Of a stretch of 64,000 nt of DNA, positions 33,001 to 46,400 are shown piece by piece. Position numbers and translations under genes: made by a program. The notes below the pieces were generated by a model. The model was given only the letters and a program-made list of their open reading frames with translations. It was not told where the DNA came from and searched no databases. Position 1 is the first letter of the stretch. The number at the start of each line of letters is the position of its first letter. Source of the stretch: Schistosoma mansoni (Eukaryota > Platyhelminthes > Trematoda > Strigeidida > Schistosomatidae); contig NC_031497.1 in the NCBI RefSeq assembly GCF_000237925.1, positions 15,240,770 through 15,304,769 of the forward strand, written 5' to 3'.

Positions 33001-36000
33001 AAACTTATTCACGATCAAGCAATAGACTTGTCATTAAAGCATTTGCTTTATAAACAGTACATAGTGAGTTCGGAATGAGGACTAACTGCTTCGGTTAGGG
33101 TAGCGAATTACTACTGAAAGCCCTAACAGAAAGTTTTCCTAAAATCTATATCCATGGAACTATGCTGGATCACTGGGTTGAGTCAATTGTTCTTAACAGC
33201 GATATCCCTTCCTTGTCAGCCCAATATAACCAACGTCTGTAAATAATGTATTTCAACAAGTAGACTTTTCATATTATTGTGAAAAGAATAATGGATTTCT
33301 TAGATCACATATATCATTGATAAACAGAAAATAATTTATGCTTTTCGTTGTAACCATGTTATAAATGTCATGAGAAACAAATACAGGATGGCTTTACGCT
33401 TTAATTTTGAGTTACTTTGGCTGAAGATTTGAGTTGACGAGAAGTATTTAACAACGGGTTACTGTAAAGTACTGAGTGAATAAAATAGAGCAACAATGCA
33501 AGCATATTTGGGATGCCATTCTCCCCCTCGAAGTGCAAAATGTTACTTCAGGATCGGGTTACATCGACTCCTGAACTAATGATAGGGAGTGAAGTAGTTG
33601 AGCGTGCTGACCACTTCACTTATCTTGGGAGTCTCATCAGCCCTTGTGGTCTGGTGTTTGACAAAATCGCAGCACGGATACAGAAGGCTCATCTAGCTTT
33701 TGCCAACCTGCGTCATTTATGGCGTAGACGAGATATCCGTCTAGCAACCAAAGGACGGGTTTATTGCTCAACAGTTCGTTCCGTCCTACTTTATGGCTGT
33801 GGAATATGGCCGGTACGAGTAGAGGATATTTGTAGGCTGCCAGTATTCGATCATAAGTGTCTTCGAAGCATTGCTCGTATATCCTGGGACCACCGAGTAA
33901 GTAATGTAGTTGTTAGGAAACGAGTACTAGGTATGGATGGCAAATCGATTGGTGGAGTAGTGAAACTTCTTCAGTTGAGATGGCTGGGACACGTGTTACG
34001 TATGCACAACCACCGAATGCCCCGACGTGCAATGTTTGATGGTGTAGAAGTAGGGTGGAAGAAATCTAGGGGCTGCCAGACTACAACGTGGAACAAATCC
34101 ATGAAGACACTAACAAGTGGACTGAGCCATGTTGGTAGGTGTTGACTGCCTGGTTAGGATCCGCGAGATGATAGCAATCGATGGTTAGAGGCCTTGAGTG
34201 ACATGACTCAAAATCGTTTGCAATGGCGAAGGTGAATCCACTCTGTGTGCTCTGCCAAATTATAATCTTATGAATTCTTCATGTCTCTATCTTTTTTCTC
34301 TTTCCAAATTGATTTCACTGGATTATACTTCTTCAATAACATCTTCAAACCCTAATCTTTTCGATTACTGCTTATACTCTTCTACTACCACTATGGGATT
34401 TGAATCGACAACTGCATCTCTGTGCTAACGTGGTATGGCAACTCGAACTGATATACGTACGTGTGAAGTTCTACGTTGTGACTGACATCTAATGTTGTAA
34501 CCTATGCACACTGAGGTGCTTAAGACGTACGTTACACAAGTTACGCAACCGTGTGCCACCAAACGGAATATCGTCATTAGTAGAATTGAACTATAAGAAT
34601 CAAAGGGTGGCAAGAATGAAATATGAAATTAGTTTTGAGATTACTGGCAGTTGTTAAGAATCTTACAGATTACCTGGTTGGGATCGAAAGTCGAAGTGCT
34701 GAACAACTGACGATAATGACATGCGTAAATTTATTCTTGATACTGCTTCAAATCTTAAGAACCTTATAACACTGCATGTATTTACTCCATATTGCACTCA
34801 TGTCTTTCCTATTTGCATTCATATATTTTCCCTTCTCTTGATGCTAAATATTTTTTACTGGAGAATGTGGTAACTTTGAAATATGCGTGAGGTTCAACAC
34901 TTCTGTTTCTTGTCCTGGTTTACTTTGTTTGTTTATAAAGCATCATTACATCAAATTTTACGTTTTTGTAAGGTGATTAAAAACAAAAATGTATGACATA
35001 AGCAAAGTCGTAAGAAAAACAATGGGCGAGTGCAAACTACCAGAAAAGTTGAAATACAGATAATGAATTTGTATAATAGACACATAACCAACATATTTTA
35101 AAGTCATATATTAGCGATTGGTAAATACTCATGCACTAACAGTGAGAATCTAATGCTAAATCAAAGAATAAGGACGGAAAAAAACTTGTAAAACAAAGAA
35201 GCTTACCTTCCCTTTCAACTTTAGCTTGACCTATAGGAATCAAGAAGTCTGAAGACAATGCTTCATCTGAAACATCAAATGACTGTCCATATAATAATTC
35301 GCTCTCCAAATGAACCACTGTATATGAGGAAATAAATGTCAGAAGAATAGTAGGATTATATCAATCTGGTATTTCAGTATAAACAAAATCGAGAAATAAA
35401 GTTCAAGTAAACTGTTATTAGTGAACATTGATAGCATAAAGATTGTGAAATATGCCCGTGTAGATTCATTCGCAATCTATTTTCAACAAAATCAAACGTC
35501 GATTTACTTAACTCACTGCTAGAGAATTCTAACAACATTCTCTATATAAGAACTTTCGTCTAAATTAGAGCGAATAGTTTCACAATATTTGAGCGCCGAT
35601 TTGATGTAAGACATTAAATAGGAATAATATGATATATGATATAATTCCTTGAAAAAGCTTGGACCAGATTGCCAGGAGAAACGTTGGATTTACCTTAAAT
35701 TCATTCACTGAGATTTTACAAATATATTATTTCAATTTGACATTCTCTATGATCTGCAAACAACGAAACATTTCTTGAGTAACAGATTGGACTGACTAAT
35801 GTAGTTCATAAGATTGCCAGACAAAGGCTATGAACTATAAAGCTGAAAATACAAAACCTCGTACTTGGTAAATAAATTACATTATTGAAGAATAACTTTT
35901 TAACCTTTTAATTCAACCAGCTGACCGAAAGGTTCATTACACTACCTCTGGACCAGCAGTACGGTTGGCAATGAACCTTCTGCCCTGAACCCGTTTATCA

Positions 36001-36118
36001 AACTCGATTTATATAGAGATATTGCCATTCAACTACCTATGCTATCGTTTTTGAGTCAGCTAGACTCTAGCAGTAAACAGTAGACTGTTCGTACCAAGGA
36101 GGAAAAAAATTTACAAAC

Positions 36119-36155
<37 letters not shown>

Positions 36156-39100
36156 CTTGCCTGGATCCGGATCACGTATAGCCGATTTCAGGAGACCTCG
36201 ACAATCTTCACAATTGTAGGGGGCCAGAACTTTAAGACCAGGACAACTAGCGTACCACGCACCGTAATCCTGACTATGCTGGGCGGCGACGCCAGCCGAG
36301 CATCCATTTGGCCCTCTGAAAACAACTGGGACGGACACCTAGAAAACATTAGGAACATAAATGAGATATGATGACTTAGATTGTTATTTTTTCTATCACG
36401 TGAATAGTTTTGTTTCGTAGGCAACGTAACTGTAAGCAACATTGTGAAACAGCACAGTGGTTTATTCGAAAATGAAAGCTCAGGAATGGGATGATAACAA
36501 CTTTAAAATCACATACTCTCCACAAAACCATACAAAGAAATTCAAAACTAATGTAAAGCACAATACAGATAAGCACTTATCCAGGTAATTTGTAACCAGG
36601 TCTTAAGGCTACCGTTCCTTAAAACCGATAACTTTAATAAGCAGTCTAAATTAGAAGTTCATTGATTTCCCTAAAGAAACAAAATGAGAAACTTCTTCGG
36701 TCAACGACTAATATTAACCAAAGGATGATACACGACAGAAGCCAAATCAGTGAATTTTCATTAGGTGCCTGAATGTCGATTTACTGTGGTATTTGAAAGA
36801 ACTAATGATTCCTTCGTACTTGAGCGCCCACTGATTATGAATTTCAAATACAATACGTTCATTTGTACTCATCTAGTTCTGGCTGCCTTAAATTGCACTA
36901 TTTCGGAAATTCTTAGCTGGCACGTTAATTCGAATACTTTTAATTATCATATTTACCCATACAACATTCTCAGTGCCGTCCGTCTAGTCTCTTATATGAA
37001 TAGTGTGTTGTTTAAAAGTTAGGAGCTTATCTAAAAGCCCCCGACCATGGCCATTAAGAGTAGAAGATACTCGAAAGTTACTAGTATTTGACCACAGATG
37101 TCTTAGAAATATTGCTCGCATCTGCTGGGATAACCGGGTAAGTAATAGTGAGGTTAGACACAGGGTATTAGGGAATGATGGTAAATCAGTTGATGAGGTC
37201 ATGAATCTTCATCGACTGAGATGGTTGGGCCACGTGTTACGTATGCCTGAACACCGATTACCACGACGCGCAATGTTGACTAGTGTAGGGGATGGTTGGA
37301 AGAGAGTTAGGGGCGGCCAAACCAAAACATGGCATCAGTCCGTGAAGTCACGAACTTCTAGTCTGAGCCATGTTGGTAGATGCAGACTATCTGGTTGGGG
37401 TCCACGTGACTATCGTAATAAATGGTTGGAGACTCTAGGTGACACGGCTCCGAATCGATCACAATGGCGTAGGTGTATACACTCTTTATCTTCCCTTAAA
37501 CCTTGAGATTAAAATTGCTTCATAACGTTCTTCCTTTCTGTACTATATCCTTATATACAACCTTTCTTTATATGCTACCACCACTAAATTAATTACGTCT
37601 ATGAATCCGGTGTTAATCTTGTTGTGCTAACGAGGTATGACAACTTGGACCGATGCATATATGTGCCTGGTCCTACGTTGTCGCTGACTGACTTATCTAA
37701 AAGCCATCAAATGTTTGGAGCTTTGTAAATAACTTGACTAGTGTAAAGTACCTCAGAAGGTTAATACACCATCTAATATAACTTGATGATCCAAACGTGA
37801 TCACCACGTCAAAGTTAAAGCCACGATAGAGTTACTGATTACAATAGTCAACAACAGAACCGGAAACTTTGATTTCCTGTGTTATTCATAAGGTTCTGAG
37901 TAACTACCAAGATGTACATTGTAGTCTTAAATACTGTGTTAGGTAGGGTATTATATCATATTGTTTTTTTAACTGACGGTTTACTTAATAAATCTGATGA
38001 TCACCTAAAATATCACGAATGAGTTACTATACACCGGACAAAATATGTTTCAAATTGTAGGATTTAATTTCCTAATAATATTGACTTGCGACAAGCGCTG
38101 AGGCATGACACAGCTAGTTCAGTTGACTAATGCCAATAAAATATCAGCTTGAAACAATGTACGAAGATCCATAACGACTCAACTTGAGCGAAATTATTGG
38201 AATACATACATAAAGTCCCAGGTGCTCACACTCCAATATACTTAATAAGACAGATACTCGCGAAAAATGAACTACAATCAAAGAATATCCGTGTGTATAG
38301 TACCCCACACAGGACTAGTACTAATATGTTCATAAAAAGTACAGTAGAAACATTGTCGTGGTTTGATTTAAAAGTAGAATAAAAAATGTTGGTCTTTTTA
38401 AGGCAATTTTGCCATATCAAAAGTTGCCATCCATTACCTAGGTAGTCTAATTTTTAATTAAAGTTACAAGATTCTGAGGCTTTTTAAACCTATGACTAAA
38501 CAGATTGTGCACACTTACATTGGGTAACTGAAAAGATTAATTACTACCGCGCATATATAGGAATTTTTTATTAAACACTCAAAACGCCGTCTACATTTTT
38601 CCTTAATGAACATTTAAAGTCATTGCTTATTGATCAGAGTGAATACAATATAGTAGTGGACAGAAAAAAGAACACTGAAACTGGAAATCAAGATGCATAA
38701 TGAATGTATTAATGTTGCAAAATACAGAAGTGATTTACTAAACATATTGTTAGTGAGACTGCTTATCACAAACAAACAAACGCGTAGCTCAGTCTAACAA
38801 TAAAGGCTCGGACGAATAAAGCACTTAGTTAATCGTAAAAAAATTAGACACGACAACTGAAGAAAAAACACAAAATCATTTGACTCACTAGTCCAGCGGA
38901 CATGTACGCTGATTTTGCAGCAGAATTGATTATTTGGTCTATAGCCTGCATAGCGAAATTAAAAGTCATGAATTCACATATAGGCTTGAGACCAGCCATA
39001 GCTGCTCCAACAGCAACTCCGGCAAACCCCATCTGAAAATTAAAAGTGAAATAGTTGCCTTAGATAAAACTCTATACCTCTGTTATCGGTGTATCAATGA

Positions 39101-39419
39101 CACGAGTATCTCCAAACATCTTCCAAAGACCTTTTGTAACCTAGAAAATTATGCATTCACTGCCTCAATATAATACTTTGTAGGCACCGTCATATTGAGC
39201 CACTTCCTCGCCTAAAATAATAACATCTTTATCCCGTTCCAGTTCTTCCCGCATAGCCGAATTGAGGGCATCCCTAACAGTCATTTTAGTGCCAAACGCA
39301 GAGCTAGATGTCTTAAGTGACCGACTACATAGCTGTGGTCTGAAACTCTGGTAAGTTTGTTAGTAGAAAACGAGAAGACAAACCTTTGCGAACAGAAAAA
39401 GACGTTGAGAAACAGACAT
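29784..39419 (-). CDS. PDHB: Pyruvate dehydrogenase E1 component subunit beta, mitochondrial (complete, 9 exons)
   Basis: Exons on the - strand: 39419-39384, 39347-39177, 39140-39078, 39032-38889, 36338-36161, 35317-35207, 31778-31687, 31102-30961, 29932-29784 (ending TAA). All join in phase to 361 residues; the human protein has 359. The start [12 protein letters not shown] plus [12 protein letters not shown] is rich in Arg, Ser and Leu, as in a mitochondrial presequence. Family motifs: [18 protein letters not shown] (Glu90, equivalent by remembered alignment to the thiamine-diphosphate-contacting Glu), FRGPNG, AAQHSQ (active-site His159), [38 protein letters not shown]. With E1 alpha it decarboxylates pyruvate in the mitochondrial matrix. 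The first introns are 36, 36 and 45 nt; the exon ending at 36161 uses a GC donor. Later introns carry RTE fragments (33.5 and 37 kb). A Merlin transposon starts 243 bp upstream of the ATG. Confidence 0.95.
29989..30032. repeat. (TA)n microsatellite
   Basis: About 22 TA units in the last PDHB intron, 57 bp from the final acceptor. Confidence 0.95.
33486..34492 (+). mobile_element. RTE-clade LINE 3' fragment
   Basis: A 210-codon open stretch (33513-34142) covers the end of the RT domain and the C-terminal domain ([41 protein letters not shown]), then stops (TGA at 34143, TAG soon after) where related copies continue. The 3' UTR ends near 34492 with the CTACGTTGTGACTGAC motif seen at 26.0 and 37.7 kb. 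It is 5'-truncated inside the RT. It lies antisense in the PDHB intron between the exons at 31778 and 35207. Confidence 0.85.
35541..35735 (+). mobile_element. Short Penelope-like terminal element
   Basis: It joins the TATATAAGAACT block (also at 6975), the conserved 3' end motif GGACCAGATTGCCAGG (also at 7463-7515, -) and a right block CACTGAGATTTTACAAATAT that is the inverse of 7066-7097. There is no coding sequence. It may be a solo terminus or a non-autonomous derivative. It lies in the PDHB intron between the exons at 35317 and 36161. Confidence 0.55.
36121..36153. repeat. (TA)n microsatellite next to a GC splice donor
   Basis: About 16 TA units begin one base past the GCAAGT donor (36160-36155) of the PDHB exon that ends at 36161. 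Confidence 0.95.
37035..37695 (+). mobile_element. RTE-clade LINE 3' fragment
   Basis: An open C-terminal domain ([60 protein letters not shown]) ends at a stop at 37504-37506. A 3' UTR follows to about 37695 with the CCTACGTTGTCGCTGACTGA end. It is severely 5'-truncated but has an intact frame, so it looks younger than the 33.5-kb copy. It lies antisense in the PDHB intron between the exons at 36338 and 38889. Confidence 0.85.
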
Positions 39420-39661
39420 GTAAAAGAATGGTTGTAGCTCGCGCCGGTGTGTGTGTGTATACCCAAGCAACGATATAATTGGGTGATTCTGTTGGAGCCA
39501 TATTTGCTTTAAAAGTTTTCTAGGTCGTTGGGAAAAAACAGATTAATAAGCTTACTTTCGAAATGAAAGTCTGATGTCTTTTGCAAAGCTGGATTTTATA
39601 TGTTTCTAGTTTCTGCTATAAAAAATTATTAAAGATAGAAAATATCATTCTAAACTTCAGT

Positions 39662-40773
39662 GGCGAGACTAAAGAACATGGACGAACCAATCAGAAGCTT
39701 TCGCGGGTTTTCAAGGTCACGGCGGTAATTTCGGAACATGATGCTTACGTACGATCGCTTTACAGCGGATTTTCGAGAAGACGTGATAATTGAGCGACTA
39801 CAAGAAAAGGGATTATTAAGAAGCTCCTATACTTGTGACTGCGGTAGTCAAATGACCATTGTACGGTGTGCAGACTATCTTGATGATATTATCTTTCGAT
39901 GTCCTTCATGTTGGAAGAAGAAATCAGCTCGAACAGGGACTTTTTTCGCTCGGTCAAAATTAAGGTTTAGACAAATTATGCTCCTTGTTGCGAATTGAAT
40001 AATAAAAGCACCGGTAACACTAGTTGCCACCTTTGCCGATGTAAGCGAAGTTTCGGCAGTTCAATGGTACGAGTTTTGCCGAGATATTTGTGCAACAAAA
40101 CTGACAAGCGTACAGCAATTGTATGAAGGAGTGGGGAACATTGTTGAAATAGACGAAACGGTTGTAAGGAAACGCAAATACAACCGTGGCCGTTGTATTA
40201 AAGAAGATTGGGTTATTACCTCTTCCATAAATATACCTCACAGGTCCTTGGAATATTTGATAGATCATTACAGAAAGGACACTTCCAAAGAGTCAGGAAC
40301 CGGCAGGCACCAACAATCATACCGATTATACAGCAATATGTGCTGCCGGGCACTACTGTTTATACAGATGATTGGAGAGCGTACAGGTGTCTAGATAGAC
40401 TGGGATATGTGCATGAAGTCGTTATACATAAGCGCCATTTCGTTGACCCTACTACTGGGGTGCACACTAACAACATAGGAGCTATGTGGTCAAGACTGAA
40501 GGAGTTTTTGAGACCCTATCATGGCTCCAGAGGCAGACTACTATGGAGCCATATGGATGAATTCATGTACCGCATGCAATATGATTTTAGAACTTCTGAA
40601 CCTATATCCAACCTTGATAAGTTTTTAACTCATGTAAAAGAACAGTATCCACTTTAATTCTTTGGTTTTGTATAATAAATCTTTACTATACACTAACTGT
40701 CTTCTGATTGGCTAATATTTCTCAAGGTCATTTAAGATTCGTTCAGAGGTCGCCCATGTTCTTTAGTCTCGCC
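39662..40773 (+). mobile_element. Merlin DNA transposon (ISXO2/IS1016-like transposase), inactivated
   Basis: Inverted terminal repeats: GGCGAGACTAAAGAACATGG starts at 39662 and its reverse complement ends at 40773. A second inverted motif CCAATCAGAAG lies at 39687 and, inverted, at 40701. The transposase runs from about 39738: a zinc-ribbon-like N-terminus (CDCG, CPSC), then VEIDETVV (first catalytic Asp), VYTDDWRAY (second Asp) and HTNNIGAMWSRLKEF, where the expected catalytic Glu after NI is Gly. There is an in-frame TGA at 39996 and a frame change between about 40215 and 40240. Merlin elements are known in schistosomes. I found no clear target duplication. The left end lies 243 bp from the PDHB start codon. 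Confidence 0.9.
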
Positions 40774-43475
40774 GTGCTCATCTCCATATTTTGTGTTGGC
40801 ATTATATTTCCTGATCCATACTGAGTGGTGAAAAGTTTGTGTTTAAATTAGTACCTCTCACTCCATATGTTCAACGCTTCCTTTCTTGAATACCTGGACG
40901 CGCTATAAGTCACCACCTGTTGTCTCCGTTGATCTTAGGAGTTGTCACGGTATTTTAAAATTGTTAAAAATAAGCGTTTGCGTCAATCTACTTGCTGAAA
41001 CTAGTTTTTACAGTCGAAACGCTTTTTAAAAACTTTTACATGGCAAATTACTGAACCAAATGTTAAAGTGGCTGTATTATCAAATAGATGGTTTGTTGAT
41101 GAACAACAACTGGGAACCATCTACTCTGTAAAGAAAAGTATTCTTTTTGAAGTCTCCTAACACGTTAAGTTTGAGCTGAATCACTTCTAGCAACCGGAAT
41201 CACTATTAATTAGCTCGATGATTGAGGGAGAGTCGTGTATGAGTAGTTTTTAAGTTTAAACGAAGGCATAGCACCTGATTAAACGAATTTCCGATTTAAT
41301 TTGACCCGAAGGAGATAATTTGCTCAGAATTCTGTACGCAAACTGGTGATGAGGACTCACTAAACGTGAATTCACAATTGGAAACCTATGATGACTGTTG
41401 CTGTGAGTTTATGTACATTATTGTAATAAACGTTCGGTATTTATGAACATAATAATACAGTGCTCACTCTGTTTAAGGAATATCAGAACATTTTACTAAT
41501 GTTTAGGTTGCACGGTAAATACTCAGCTCACAAATCCTGACCATTTTACACCGATATATAATGACAAAAATATATTTCTGAAAAGACAAGTACAAGCCAT
41601 TTGTAGCAGTAAATAAATCCTCAAAATAAATAGCTCTGTAAGTGTTCGACATCCGATGCTGACCACATTAGTTTTAATGGACTCACCTAGCTGAAGGCGC
41701 TCAGTTATGCATCCGCACCAGATAACGAGTGGGAACGCCGTGCTCAACCTCTCTTGTGGTCACTAGCCAGGTTAAACCAGTCGCTCCTCGATATATTCAT
41801 AATCTATCAAATATATCTTCGAACCTCCTCGCTTCTGACTCTTGATTTCACAGGGTGGGCGCGACTAATTATAGGTGTTGCTGGTTAAAGTGTTGTCAAA
41901 CTACAATACCTATGGCATCTTCAAATTAACGATTTAGGGGCGCTTTATATAAGCTGTGACCTTGACGAACGCGCTTGTATGGTCTGTGTATCAGATGTAA
42001 GAAGGAGCTTTATGGTTGCGCTCTACAAATCAGATACTGAGAAGGAAAATGCACAGCTAGGTAATTGGATATAAACCTCAACAGCATTTCACCGTTTGTA
42101 GTTGAGCGGACAAAGATATAGACAAACTGATAAAAATTAGTCGTAGTTAAATAGTTTTCAAGTAAGGGAATACAGTAACAAGAAGCAGTGCGTTCTGATA
42201 TGCAAAATGACGGACCATGCTATGATGTAACAACTGAAGTTGGAAGCTGGAGGGTCACTTTTTTAAGTCGTAGGTGCAACAAGGACGAGTATAGCTTGTA
42301 GGAACATGGATAACTCTATTGTTTATGATATATTATTTTTTTGTTGTCCACAAACACTGAATGCCATCTATTAAGCCGCACACGCTTAGATAGAAAGTAT
42401 GCACACTACAAGGGATCTTGATAGAATAGCAAACCCAACGTAGCATTTGAAACGTGAGTTTAAGGAGTAGCAAGCGTAAGAGAGCAACCTTAGCATCACT
42501 GTTTGGCTGCTTCATCCTCAATCATAGGCGCCGAAAAACGAATAGACTGTTCTGCCTCGCAAACATGAGTGAATTGAAATCATCACGCTTTCCATCAGTG
42601 TTCTCGGGTCAGTATCCCCAGTATCCTTCCGTTTGTGATGTTAGGTTTATTTAAGGTGATTTAGAGAAAATATATCATATCCTACTCGAGATTCCATGTA
42701 TCACATTATACATGGAGACAGTATTTGTGGTAATAATAATATATTCTCATATAACAATATGTTATATGAGGCATGCTAGTTTACAGGCAATATCAAGTTG
42801 TTATTAATGCTACAGGCTTTACTTTATTAGGTTACTCAGTTATGTTTATATATTATACAAGATCCATGTTACATGTTTATCTGACTGTTACAATTCATGA
42901 ACTATGGGTCGGGTATCGGTGATGTTCCGTAAGTTGCTACAATATAGAGTATGGGATTCCAAAAAAATTAGAGCATTTTGGAAAGAGCAACGGCCGCGAA
43001 ATGTTTTTTGATGTAGGCTGAAAGTGAAGGAATACAGAAGTCATTGGTAAGGCTATGGATAACGATGCGAAACTGACAGTAAGTCATTGGGATTCGTGTG
43101 GAAGTGCCAGACTGACGAGATATAGACAATATGTTGATAGCGTCATATGCTATTCAAGCTGAGCAACACTTTTTTCAGGCTCAATAAATGCATGACCGCT
43201 GGCAGTTAGGCAGCAAATAGTGGGGTTTGCGCAATGACGTTTGTCAGTTATATCCAATCAAATCGCTGCTTCAACGCCCACCACGTCAACTTGATCCGAT
43301 ATTTATGTAGACTATCCCTGTTGCATGTGATATGTCGTTTGAAGCACATCATTATTCTATCATGTTATTGTGATCGCAAATCATTTTTCTATTCATTTCG
43401 ATAAGACACACAATACTTGTCAATATGTCTGTGCGTTTCACTTGATAACTACGATTTCCTTAATTACTTCACTAA
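40774..43475. other. Intergenic DNA, nothing recognised
   Basis: Between the Merlin transposon and the recognisable part of the BEL/Pao fossil. No ORF, RNA gene or repeat family could be supported. The right part may hold a worn 5' end of the fossil. Confidence 0.45.
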
Positions 43476-46400
43476 TTGAATTGTTTTTCGCGTTTAGTCA
43501 CAGATAGAGTTCAAAACCAAGTTGTCCTTGTTCTGACATTAGCTTTCAGACGGACTCTGGGTCGTCGGTATCGCGCTTACAGTTCCGGTAGAATATCTGT
43601 AGGACAAATTAAATCCTTCATAGCTTCGACCGGTATCTCGTCAGAAATTCGTACGTTCAATGCTGTTAAATGTCTACGGAGAAGAATCATAAGACTGATC
43701 AGATCCCTGAATTATCTCCCCACCACCCAAAAACTCCTAGTAATGACAAGTTTGAAGGAAATTGCTACCGAGTGGATTCCTTGTTAGAGTTGGAATTAGC
43801 TACAGTACGCTTAGGTCAGACAGAAAGAGAAATTTATCAGCAAAGTTTGAATCAAAGGGGAAGGGAAAATTATGGTCAAGCTATGGCTAGCAAGATGTCG
43901 TACCATCCTACATCCGCTCGACATGGAATGGATAGTCCTTCTGGAACAGACTGGATAATTACGGTATCTAAAGCTTAAGACCTACCAGGACTGTAAGGTC
44001 TGATGGTAGTTCCATGAAGTAATAGAGTTTCATATGGGACTTTAAAGACTGCTTCGATGAAAGTGTCAGATGCTGATCTAAGTTAAACTATTTGGTTCAG
44101 TATTGTGATGGTGGAACCAAAGTTACTACTGTTCAGTGTGTTTTGCTTGAACCAGAAGAAGGCTATTGTAAGGCGTTAGAGCTTCTCAAGAAAGCGTTCG
44201 GTTGGAAGCACACTAAAGCTCATGCGTTTATTGATAAGGCGGTGAACATCCTTGCCATCAAAAGGACCAATCCAGATAATTTAAGAAGGCTGTCTAGTGT
44301 GATGCATATTTGTGAGCTAACGCTCAGGCAGATGAACTATGTATCCGATCTTAATTCTACAGAAACTATCGAGAGTATGTATGTGAAACCCTCACCACAC
44401 TTACAAAGAGAATGGGTGGAAGTGACATGTAGAATTCTTAGGAAGGGTTGAGAGCCTTTGTTTAAGGACCTTTGCGAATTTGTGAAGAAGCAGTGGGACA
44501 TTTTTAATACAAGGTACGGATTACTTGTCAGTGGAGATCCTTCTAATATCAACCAAAATCAGTCGGCTGTTGTTACTAAAAAGAGCCTTGACTAAGAGTA
44601 TAATGCGTGTGTGTCGTTTGCCTGTACGAATGAATCTGATGTCGCCCCATGCGTAAAACCAAGCACCCTTGGTTTGTTATGTTTATTGTGTACCGAAAAC
44701 CCTCCCTCAGACCAATGTAGAGGGTTTAGAGATAAGTATATTGATGCAAGGATAGAGTTTGTGCTAAAGAAGTTGTTCATTGTCTGTCTGAGGGCGAACC
44801 ACATAAAAAGAAACTTTCGAGCGCCGAGATCGTATGCCGTCAAAAGATGTGGCTGGAGACACCATACCTTGTTACACAGGAAGCTGGAGTAGCAGAGGGA
44901 TAGTAATAGTAATGCCTACCTCAATAACCAACTATGTACTGAGGGAAGAGCTAAGCTTGTATAGAGACAAGTAGCATTTGCAATAGTGTCTGTATAGGTA
45001 AAAAATGGAGAAAAGGCTATACAGACTTGTGCATTCCTGGGTAGCGGCCCAGGCGCTTCTCTTATTACATAAGATCTAGCTAGAGAGCTGAATTTAGGGG
45101 GACAGCTCGAGACACTCCCAATGAAAACGCTGGATAGCCAGTCCACATTTCATTGTAAAGAGATTCGATCAGAAGTATCCTCGTTGGACTTCTCTCCATC
45201 ACTCAGGATTCCAAAGGTATGGACGGTCGAGAGAACACCTAAGTTACGTAGGATAGTGCCAACGGCATCTCAGAAGACATCGTGGTCTTACTTGTGCGGT
45301 GTGATCCTGCCAATGGTTGAAAACGAAGACGTCAAAGTATAGATTGGGTGAAATGTACCTGAGAAGAGGGTTGGAAAATTCAACGAGCCATGTGCTGTAA
45401 GAAATCCTTTAGGGTGGATATTGTTTGGAACTTACAGTGAGACCACGAGAATATGGGTTTCATAAATCATCTATCGCTCAGGATGAATTAGAAACTAGAT
45501 TACACCAGTTATATATAGATTTAGTTAACAATCTGGTAGATGTCTTCACCAGATTTCGACATTGACCAATAGGTCTCATGAGAGATATTGAAGCCATGTT
45601 TCATCAAGTGCTTATCCCGCCACAGGATTGGGACGCCCTTAGATTTCTATGGTGGCCGCAGGGTGACATAAGAAATGAACTAGAAACCTATAGGATGAAA
45701 GTACATCTGTTTGGTGTGGCCTCCTCACCAAGTTGCGCAATGTTTGCTCTGCAAAGAACTATCCTAGATGATGAAGCTAGGTTTCCTGAATGTATTATAC
45801 AGACAGCGAAAGAACAGTTCTACGTTGACGATTTATTAACCAGCGTTGAAACGTTATAATAATCTAAATTAGTATATTCTCAGCTGAAGGAAATGTTATG
45901 TTTAGGGGGTTTTAATCTAACCAAGTGGGTCAGAAACAATGTCGAATTGATGAAGTTTATTCCAGAGGAGGACCGAATAGAAAGGAACGTAGACATTTGT
46001 TTATCTGTGGGAAGAAATGAAGGGACCCTAAGAATAGGGTGGAATGTTCGAACGGATAAAATCTTTAGAGTGTGCGAGTTCGATGCGACTCCTACGAGGA
46101 GAACCGTTTTGTAGTATGTAGCTTTTATATTTGACCCCATTGGGTTTATAGCTCCATTTGTTTTACTAGCTAAATTAATTTCGCAAGATACATGTCAGCA
46201 GAATCTGGCATGGAACTCAGAGCTTCCTAAGGAGTGCTCTATGAGATGGGACTGTTGGCTCAGAGGTATGAAGCGGCTAAATGAAATGTTAGTTCCCAGA
46301 TGTCTCGTACCAGAATCGTACAAACTACTAGCTTCTCAGATTCATTGCTTTGCCGATGCCTCAGAATTTGCATGTGTTGTGGCGTATGCTCGTTTTGAAG

